Shown piece by piece: positions 5,329 to 10,714 of a stretch of 10,714 bases of DNA. How positions within the stretch are numbered: the stretch's first letter is position 1; each line of letters begins with the position of its first letter. Origin of the DNA: Armatimonadota bacterium (GTDB lineage: Bacteria > Sysuimicrobiota > Sysuimicrobiia > Sysuimicrobiales > Sysuimicrobiaceae); NCBI GenBank assembly GCA_031432545.1, contig JAVKGX010000019.1:1-10714 (forward strand), written 5' to 3'. A program made the translations under genes and the position numbers. Below the pieces are notes generated by a model. The model was not told the DNA's origin, searched no databases, and saw only the letters and a program-made list of their open reading frames with translations.

Positions 5329-6018
5329 TCACATGTCCTCGAATGACGGCGCGTCGTGCGCGCGTTGCTTGCTCGGGTCCGCGAACGCCCGCACGTCAGG
5401 GTCGTTCTCGAACCCCTCGATCACCTCGTACACGTACCCGCTCGCCTCCCCCCGGCGAACCCACCGCCGCCTCAGCTTCGGCGGCGTCTCCGTCCCGTCG
5501 TCGTCCACCCCGCCAGCCAGCAGCCGCATCGTGTCCTCCGACAACACAAGGTCCGCCGCCCGCGTCGCCGTCAGGTAGTGCGCACGCCCAGACGAGTCGA
5601 TGTCCACCGGAACACGGTACGGACTCAACCGCAGGATGGTCGCGTAGTGCCCAATGTCCATACCGTGCGAGTGCAGTTGCTCCAGCGCCCCAAGCCCAGC
5701 GTTCACGATCAACACCCTCGGCGCTGTGTCCTTAAGCCTCTCATAGGTCCGCTCAGGTATCGCTATCGCCCCGCCCTTGTGGTACCACTGCCCCTCACGA
5801 TACTCAAACCCGAACGGCATGATGTGCGCCACAAGCAGACGGTCGTATGGCGCCTGCACGCGTAGAGCGTTCGGAGCCACACCCCACTCCGCACATCGCC
5901 GCAACAGCCGCTCCGGAAACAACTCCGGATCCTTCGCAAACCGCCGATACTCCTCCAGCAGCTTGTCCTTCTCAGCCGCCAGCGACAGCGGCTCCCATCG
6001 CGCCTGCGTCGTCAACAT
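5329..6018 (-). CDS. Divergent GroES-like (Cpn10) co-chaperonin with N- and C-terminal extensions
   Basis: The 229-aa product contains a stretch (about 57-168) that follows GroES order. PYDRLLV (57-63) corresponds to the opening 'DRvlV'. A loop with KGGAIAIPE (81-89) corresponds to the mobile-loop GGIVLP. PRVLIVNAGLGAL (100-112) corresponds to GEVLAVGNGR, and MDIGHYATIL (120-129) to 'vKvGDiVlF'. RVPVDID (135-141) and ADLVLSEDTMRLL (155-167) correspond to the last strand 'vLimsEsDIlai'. GroES lids cap a chaperonin, and phage relatives such as T4 gp31 allow capsid protein folding. Here the domain is embedded: about 55 helical residues precede it and about 60 polar residues follow. The VGD aspartate is replaced by H124. 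Being next to portal and scaffold suits a head-folding role. Assignment is by eye. The ATG overlaps the upstream stop by 7 nt (ATGTTGA). Confidence 0.58.
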   Translation of the reverse strand: MLTTQARWEPLSLAAEKDKLLEEYRRFAKDPELFPERLLRRCAEWGVAPNALRVQAPYDRLLVAHIMPFGFEYREGQWYHKGGAIAIPERTYERLKDTAPRVLIVNAGLGALEQLHSHGMDIGHYATILRLSPYRVPVDIDSSGRAHYLTATRAADLVLSEDTMRLLAGGVDDDGTETPPKLRRRWVRRGEASGYVYEVIEGFENDPDVRAFADPSKQRAHDAPSFEDM

Positions 6019-6209
6019 CCATCACCCCCAAGCATCCTTACCAGCCCGCGCTGCACCTCCATCGCCGCCGCCCGCGCGCGCACGTCCGCATCCGTCGATG
6101 ACTGCGCGGCCGCGTACAGCTCACCCTCCATCACCCGCAACCTCTCGCGTGCCGCGCGAAGCATCCTCCGTGTTACGTCCAGTTGCTGCCATTCCCGCGT
6201 ATCTTCCAT
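6012..6209 (-). CDS. Small helical protein of unknown function
   Basis: The 65-aa product is almost entirely helix-prone: VTRRMLRAARERLRVMEGEL (12-31) and DADVRARAAAMEVQRGLVRM (40-59) could form a helical hairpin. The overall composition is Arg/Ala/Glu/Met-rich, with no cysteine pair except the final Cys. I do not recognise a family. It lies between portal and GroES-like genes and overlaps the latter by 7 nt, so it belongs to the same transcription unit. No Shine-Dalgarno is visible before its ATG (6209); a -10-like TATAGT ends only 8 bases upstream. A small assembly or portal-accessory protein is a possibility, not a conclusion. Confidence 0.6.
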   Translation of the reverse strand: MEDTREWQQLDVTRRMLRAARERLRVMEGELYAAAQSSTDADVRARAAAMEVQRGLVRMLGGDGC

Positions 6210-6217
6210 GTTGCCGA

Positions 6218-6245
6218 ACTATACCAGATATCCGCGCTAGGACAA
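6218..6245 (-). promoter_or_regulatory. Candidate extended -10 promoter producing a near-leaderless mRNA
   Basis: On the minus strand TTGTCC (6245-6240, four of six matches to TTGACA) is separated by 16 bp from TATAGT (6223-6218, five of six matches to TATAAT). TGG precedes TATAGT, giving an extended -10. The -10 ends 8 bases before the ATG at 6209, so transcription should begin about 0-3 bases before the start codon. The absence of a Shine-Dalgarno for this gene alone fits leaderless initiation. The -35 overlaps the last codons of the portal gene. Confidence 0.48.
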
Positions 6246-8426
6246 GCTCTCCGGTGGTATCTCTGGGCGCGGTCCTGGCACTCCTTCTTCGCGTGGCGGC
6301 TGCATTGGCTGGGACGTGGCGCTCTGACCTGGCTCTGGCTGTGCTGGCATGGACGGGGCGACGCCGAGCGGGGTCGAAGGCGGCTCTGGGCGCGGGCCGA
6401 GCGCGGCGATCATGTCGGGGCGGCCGACGGCACGGAGGTAGTTGGCGGCCGAGGTCCACCACCAGTGCAGGCTCTGCTGGAGCGGCGGCACATGTTGCGG
6501 CAGGTTGATCATCTCCATGGCCTCCTGGATGCGCTGCTGCTGGGAGAGGAAGCGCATGTCGGCTCGAATGGCGATGGCGAAGGTTGGCTCGTAGACCTTC
6601 TTGCCAACGCGAACCTGGACTACCTCTCGCGTGAGGTAGTCGGTGACACCGATCACCTCGTCATCCTCGATGAACAGGTAGTTGAGCTTGTCGTTGTTGC
6701 GGATGATCTGGGTGAACCCGTCCGCGAACTTTCTCCCGGCCACGGATAGTTGCTTGAGCGCCTGCTCGATGCGGGTCGCGAAGCCGCGGTAGGTCTCGCC
6801 TGACTTGCCCGGCTCGCCAGAGAGCGCCGCCGTGGCTCCGAACGCCGCCTCTCCGTAGGAGTAGAGGCGGTCCACAAGCTCGACCAGTTGCGGGTTGGCG
6901 GGCGGAGCTCGCCACGGGACCACGGTGTTCTCGCTCAAGCTGGTGACACCCGTCAGTCGCGTGATGCCACCCGGCACCAGGTCCAGCTGCCCAGGCTCGA
7001 ACGCGCCATTGTCTGCCGTGATGAACCCTCCGACGTTCGCGATGGTCGCCTGGTCTCCGAACTGGTTGAGGGCGTTGTTCGCGGCGCGGTTGAAGTCGGC
7101 GTAGACCTGCCCAGGGGACAGGCCCAGCGCGCCGGTCGGGTTCTCGATGCACACGGCTCTGAACCAGAGCTCGATGGGTACCCTGCGCACGGGAGAGGGA
7201 TCGCTCGCGTCATCGGTCATCCACGCGGGCCGCACCGGCGGCTGAGGCTCTTGCGGGCGTGGCAAGGCGTCCCTGGACAGGGCGTCCATGAGCACGGCCC
7301 GCTCTCGCTCATCCACGTCGGGCTGCTGGAGCCTGGCGGCGAGCTCTCGCGCGAGGGCCTCGGTGCGCTCCCACTCTTGCAGGGCCTGGCCGAAGGCGAC
7401 GAGCGCGCCTTGGTACTGGCTCATGGCCTCCAGGTAGTCGGCCTTCTCGCGCCGCTGGCGCTCGAACCGCTGGCGGTCGCGCCAATCCTCCTCATCGCGG
7501 ACGAACAGGCGCATGACGGTTCTGGTGTTCTTGCAGACCACGGCGGTGATGGGCCTGGCGCGCTCGTCGCCCGGGAAGGCGAACCACCCATCGTAGTGCA
7601 GGACCTCATACTCGCCGTTCCGCTTGGTGGCATCCGGCTGCTCGATGCCCTCGAGCTCGGCGATGGCGGAGCGAAGCGGGCGGTCGGCGTCGTCGTAGGC
7701 GACTCCAGCGCGTTCGCAGACGGCATCCACGTCCTCCCAGTCGCCGCGCATGTCGAGCAACTCGCGTTTGCGCATGCGCATGACGTGAACCTTGTATGGC
7801 ACGTCCGACAGGTCTGGCATGGTCGCGACGGTGACGAACGGCATGGCCACGTCGTCAGAGGACAGCACGACGTGCCTGTTCATGCGCCTGTTCTTGTCGT
7901 AGAACGACCGTCCGGTGAAGTCGCCGTCGCCCATGAGCAGGGTACACGCGCGGTGCATCTGGCGGGTGAAGTCCGGGATGCCCTCGCGGAGCTGCCAGTT
8001 GGCGTGCAGGGTCCGTATCCTGGCCAGCTCATGAGCGTCCTCGTTGGGCGAGGTTGGCTGGTAGGTGTGGATGTTGTCCTCTCCGAGGAAGAACTCGGCA
8101 TATAGGCGGGACGCGAGGCGGTTGATGCCCATGAGGGCGATGGGGACGTGGTGATTCGAGCAGTGCTTGAACGGCCACTGCTTGGGCGGGAGCATTCCGG
8201 AGTACATCTTCCAGTTGTCCTTGCGCTTCTCGCGCCACTCCTCCGCGCCGCTCCACGCCTCCTCGAAGTCCTCGGTGACTTGCTGACCGAGCTGCTTGAG
8301 GACGCTTCTGCCCTCCTCGGTCGCCTTGAGCAATGGAACAAGGTTCGCGACCTCCGGGTCAATGACGATGGGCTTCGCCTCCGCGGCGTCGTCGTCCAGC
8401 TCCAGCTCATACGGTTGCTCATCCAT
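6237..8426 (-). CDS. Portal protein
   Basis: This 729-aa protein probably forms the dodecameric ring at the unique capsid vertex, through which TerL drives DNA. It directly follows TerL. Landmarks are WREKRKDNWKMYSG (64-77), NHHVPIALMGINRLASRLYA (91-110), FTRQMHRACTLLMGDGDF (153-170), and FRAVCIENPTGALGLSPGQV (422-441). YADFNRAANNALNQFGDQA (442-460) follows, where 'NP.g....g....d.n...N...nq.' is a common portal element. Residues 541-580 contain a basic helical stretch. A charged, Arg/Glu/Gln-rich segment (about 311-400) looks like a coiled-coil insertion ending in a Pro-rich linker. The C-terminal 52 residues are Pro-rich and disordered. The length is typical of large P22-type portals rather than of HK97-type portals (about 400-450 aa). 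AGGAG seven bases upstream supports the start. Confidence 0.82.
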   Translation of the reverse strand: MDEQPYELELDDDAAEAKPIVIDPEVANLVPLLKATEEGRSVLKQLGQQVTEDFEEAWSGAEEWREKRKDNWKMYSGMLPPKQWPFKHCSNHHVPIALMGINRLASRLYAEFFLGEDNIHTYQPTSPNEDAHELARIRTLHANWQLREGIPDFTRQMHRACTLLMGDGDFTGRSFYDKNRRMNRHVVLSSDDVAMPFVTVATMPDLSDVPYKVHVMRMRKRELLDMRGDWEDVDAVCERAGVAYDDADRPLRSAIAELEGIEQPDATKRNGEYEVLHYDGWFAFPGDERARPITAVVCKNTRTVMRLFVRDEEDWRDRQRFERQRREKADYLEAMSQYQGALVAFGQALQEWERTEALARELAARLQQPDVDERERAVLMDALSRDALPRPQEPQPPVRPAWMTDDASDPSPVRRVPIELWFRAVCIENPTGALGLSPGQVYADFNRAANNALNQFGDQATIANVGGFITADNGAFEPGQLDLVPGGITRLTGVTSLSENTVVPWRAPPANPQLVELVDRLYSYGEAAFGATAALSGEPGKSGETYRGFATRIEQALKQLSVAGRKFADGFTQIIRNNDKLNYLFIEDDEVIGVTDYLTREVVQVRVGKKVYEPTFAIAIRADMRFLSQQQRIQEAMEMINLPQHVPPLQQSLHWWWTSAANYLRAVGRPDMIAALGPRPEPPSTPLGVAPSMPAQPEPGQSATSQPMQPPREEGVPGPRPEIPPESLS

Positions 8427-8432
8427 GGGCGT

Positions 8433-8438
8433 CTCCTA
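8433..8438 (-). promoter_or_regulatory. Shine-Dalgarno fused to stop codon (TAGGAG)
   Basis: The TerL stop TAG (8438-8436) is the beginning of TAGGAG, followed by ACGCCC before the portal ATG at 8426. It fixes the portal start and favours reinitiation from TerL to portal. Confidence 0.75.
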
Positions 8439-9929
8439 GTAGTTGGACCCGTAGCCGAGTCTACCCCTGAACGGGATGACCTTGCGCACTGGCTCGTCAT
8501 CGTCTCCGACGGCCTGTCGTCGCGCGATGAGGCGCTTTATCGCCGTGGCGTCCATGGCTGGGTACGCGCAGGCATACTCGACGGCGTTTTCCCAGTGGTC
8601 CTCGTTGCACTTCATGGGGACGGCGGGGTTGCCCGGGTCTGCGGGGATTCCTGGGATTGTGGCGACGGTGTTTTTCATGGTCTCGAAGAAGAGGATACCC
8701 GGTCCTCGGCCATCCGCATCGGCGAGTCTTGCAAGGAACCGCTCGACGTTCATCTGCCGCGACTTCTTGTCGGCCGGGAACCAGCCGACGCCCTTGCGCG
8801 CCATCTGGTCGGCATGGGACGGGGCGCTGGAGGCCTGTCCCCACAGGTTGGTGTCGGCTGGTCCTGTGATGGACGAGCGGCCGTGCTTCCAGAGTCCGAG
8901 TGGCTCTTCGATGCGCCGCACGAGTTCGGCGACCTCCGCGCCATCCTTGCCGATGAAGGTAAGCTCTTTGAAGAAGACCATGGTTCCGTCCTCATTGACG
9001 GCCCACCACAGGACGCAGCCTGGCGACTTGAAGCCCCAGTCCAGGCATCTGTAGACGGGCCAATCGCGAGGGATAGTGAACGGTTTGACGACGTGCTTGG
9101 TAGGGTTCCAGTGGTCCGCGAAGTATGAGTCTGCGGTAGCCCACCAGTCGCCATAAAGGAGGGCATTACGGATGTGCGGCGGTCTGGACAAGAGTCGCCG
9201 TTTGTACTGGGCAACGAACTCCTTGTTAGGGTTGTCGTCGATGGTGGCTGGGAGGTAGAGTCTGGTTGCGAACGAGCCGTCATCGAGTTTGCGGCGGATG
9301 ACCTTACGGCCTTGCGGGGCCGGTTTAACGAAGTAGTCACGGACCCATCCTGGTGAGGGGTTTGTGGCGGCTCTGATCTTGAGCATCCTGGAGAACACCG
9401 GGTGGTCGGAGCGGCAGCGTGCAGCGATTTCCTGGTACTGCTCTTCCGTGAACTGGTTGAGCTCATCGAAGAAGATGTGAACGAACTCGGATGTGCGATA
9501 GTTCATCCAGTCGTTGGGGTCCTTGCAGTGGCCGAAGTAGAAGCGGAAGCCGCTTCTGAAGATGAAGACGTGGTCATCGTCTTTGTAGCGGACGGCTGGG
9601 TCGATGTAGTTGAAGACCGGCATCCACTTGCGGATGGATGTATCGAGGCCTTTGGACAGTCTACGGAGGTGGAGGGCAGCGGCCTGGCACTCGCCCCACT
9701 TGATGATGCCGCGTTTGCACAGCTCTTCCGCGACGAGGACGACGGGTATGGCATCGGCGCCGCCGACGGTAGTTTTTCCTGGGCCTGCGGCACCGGCGCC
9801 GAGGGCTTCATCGACGCGGAGGCGATGGAACTCCTTACCCCAATCGGAGGGTTTGTAGTAGCCCGGTATCTCGACGTAGTCGATCTTGTGCAGCTCGTCG
9901 GTGGGGATACTGGACAGGTCAATCGGCAT
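8436..9929 (-). CDS. terL: Terminase large subunit (packaging ATPase and nuclease)
   Basis: This 497-aa protein is the DNA-packaging motor, docking on the portal, hydrolysing ATP and cutting concatemers. The Walker A is GAAGPGKTT (46-54). The Walker B is HIFFDE (151-156), with E156 as catalytic carboxylate. ATNPSPGW (188-195) matches the coupling motif after Walker B. The RNase H-like nuclease domain starts at CLDWGF (295-300, D297); further acidic positions are D359 in ITGPADTN and E443-D444 in NEDHWENAVEY, which matches the 'DHalDalRY' element. Both domains are complete and the length is normal. The ATG at 9929 overlaps the upstream stop by 11 nt. No Shine-Dalgarno is evident, so translation is probably coupled. 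A small terminase subunit is not visible and may lie beyond the window or be too divergent to see. Confidence 0.93.
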   Translation of the reverse strand: MPIDLSSIPTDELHKIDYVEIPGYYKPSDWGKEFHRLRVDEALGAGAAGPGKTTVGGADAIPVVLVAEELCKRGIIKWGECQAAALHLRRLSKGLDTSIRKWMPVFNYIDPAVRYKDDDHVFIFRSGFRFYFGHCKDPNDWMNYRTSEFVHIFFDELNQFTEEQYQEIAARCRSDHPVFSRMLKIRAATNPSPGWVRDYFVKPAPQGRKVIRRKLDDGSFATRLYLPATIDDNPNKEFVAQYKRRLLSRPPHIRNALLYGDWWATADSYFADHWNPTKHVVKPFTIPRDWPVYRCLDWGFKSPGCVLWWAVNEDGTMVFFKELTFIGKDGAEVAELVRRIEEPLGLWKHGRSSITGPADTNLWGQASSAPSHADQMARKGVGWFPADKKSRQMNVERFLARLADADGRGPGILFFETMKNTVATIPGIPADPGNPAVPMKCNEDHWENAVEYACAYPAMDATAIKRLIARRQAVGDDDEPVRKVIPFRGRLGYGSNY

Positions 9930-10714
9930 GGCGCTTGGGCGGTGGCGGGAACTGCTCTTCGGTCACCTGCTCGGCGAGCAGTCTGTAGCATTGACCCGTG
10001 CGCTCGTTTTTGATGTAGAGGCCGTCTGGGCCTTCACGGAGGAGGATGTGGCCTGGGAACTCGTCGCCTGGTCCGCCCATGATGATATCGCCGGTGTGGT
10101 AGGTACTGGCCCACACTTCCTGTGCCCACACGACCATCCAGCGGCGGCTGCTGAGTCCCAGGCTGGTGACGCCATTGTGGACGGGCGCGACGTAGTCGAA
10201 CGAGCCGACGCCGAAGTAGTCGTTCGAGTATCTGAACTCGACGTGGTAGCGCTCGGAGCCTGAAGCTCCCATGACGGTGTAGAGCCGTCCCTCGGAGTCG
10301 TGGCCCTTCGCCCACTCGAAGGTGACGGCCTCGTTGTAGTTGGCGGCGAGGACGGCTCTGCCGCGCCTGACGTAGCCGGTATCCAGTGCGCCAGCGTTGA
10401 GGCGGAGCACAACGCGCGTATCCTCGCCGATGTTGTTCGCCGTGACCCTTGCGGTCATGGCGGGGGTGTGCTGGACGATGATGGCATCGGAGCTGATGGG
10501 GGTGCCGTCCGACTTGCCGTAGACGACGTGACCGGCGGACGGGGGCCAGACGCCCGGAGCGCCGGCGAGCAGGTAGAGGATGCCGGTGCCCGATGGGAGC
10601 GTCGCGCCACAGCAGGCGACGCCGATGGCCTTGCCTGCGTCGACGGGGTCATCGGATGGCGCGACGACGAACACGACGCCTGCGAGCTGCCCTGGCGCGA
10701 CGTCGATGTCGTGC
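9919..10714 (-). CDS. Tail-fibre-like virion protein, 5'-truncated by window edge
   Basis: The frame is open to the window end, so the N-terminus is missing. An internal GTG at 10674 is only one possible start, and codons before it (GQLAGVV) read on naturally. The visible 264 residues are strand-rich, with many Gly, Ser, Thr and Tyr. Counting from the first complete codon, NGVTSLGLSSRRWMVVWAQE (180-199) follows the pattern 'n.tslG.ssrRW..vya..v', which recurs near the C-termini of phage tail fibres and similar trimeric virion proteins. Next comes GDIIMGGPGDEFPGHILLR and a Pro-rich end (QFPPPPKRHAD). No self-cleaving S74 chaperone Ser-Lys dyad can be identified. Position just upstream of TerL with an 11-nt overlap is less usual for a fibre. 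It may instead be another beta-rich structural or host-contact protein. Confidence 0.5.
   Translation of the reverse strand, partial: HDIDVAPGQLAGVVFVVAPSDDPVDAGKAIGVACCGATLPSGTGILYLLAGAPGVWPPSAGHVVYGKSDGTPISSDAIIVQHTPAMTARVTANNIGEDTRVVLRLNAGALDTGYVRRGRAVLAANYNEAVTFEWAKGHDSEGRLYTVMGASGSERYHVEFRYSNDYFGVGSFDYVAPVHNGVTSLGLSSRRWMVVWAQEVWASTYHTGDIIMGGPGDEFPGHILLREGPDGLYIKNERTGQCYRLLAEQVTEEQFPPPPKRHAD

Noticed and set aside
6224-6239. GATATC palindrome in the spacer of the 6.2-kb promoter candidate as an operator
   Set aside because: A 6-base palindrome is expected by chance and has no extended symmetry around it.
10672-10674. GTG as the true start of the fibre-like gene
   Set aside because: The frame continues upstream to the window edge without a stop and with similar amino-acid content, and no Shine-Dalgarno precedes this GTG. 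The gene is more likely truncated.
1-10714. CRISPR arrays, tRNA genes, insertion sequences, attachment sites or terminal repeats
   Set aside because: I saw no regularly spaced repeats, cloverleaf sequences, transposase motifs, or long direct repeats; the coding sequence is nearly continuous.

Overview
The window is a head-morphogenesis and DNA-packaging module of a high-GC tailed double-stranded DNA phage or prophage. Every supportable gene lies on the minus strand, so transcription runs from high to low coordinates. No integrase, bacterial housekeeping gene, tRNA, rRNA or CRISPR array is visible. GC content is high throughout and most starts have strong Shine-Dalgarno sites (AGGAG type), which points to a high-GC bacterial host that I cannot name. 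A P22 gp4-like adaptor is present, but the tail genes are outside the window, so the morphotype (podovirus-like or other) is unresolved.

Layout in transcription order: a 5'-truncated fibre-like virion protein (window end to 9919); large terminase TerL (9929-8436); a 729-aa portal (8426-6237); a candidate promoter pressed against the start of a 65-aa helical protein (6209-6012); a divergent GroES-like protein with extensions on both sides (6018-5329); a coiled-coil scaffold-like protein (5327-4365); a 201-nt regulatory gap (4364-4164) with a strong hairpin, a consensus-like promoter and a second inverted repeat; a 165-aa head-module protein (4163-3666); a probable decoration protein (3653-3051); an HK97-fold-type major capsid protein (3040-2123); a beta-helix-like virion protein (2113-1151); a 74-aa zinc-ribbon protein (1132-908); a head-tail adaptor (911-201); and the first 68 codons of a GT-A-fold glycosyltransferase (204 to the window start).

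These genes fit one assembly line. Scaffold and decoration proteins help the capsid protein form a procapsid around the portal vertex. TerL pumps DNA through the portal. The adaptor then closes the vertex. The GroES-like protein could help fold capsid or portal subunits with a chaperonin, and the glycosyltransferase could modify virion proteins, DNA or the host surface. Genes are tightly packed: four junctions fuse the stop codon of one gene into the Shine-Dalgarno of the next, and two others are ATGA overlaps.

The module itself is a familiar phage arrangement. The least ordinary points are the GroES-like gene between portal and scaffold, the structured gap before the capsid sub-operon, the near-leaderless promoter candidate, a strand-composition switch near 6.2 kb inside co-directional genes, the beta-helix protein directly after the capsid gene, the glycosyltransferase translationally coupled to the adaptor, and the fibre-like gene coupled to TerL.
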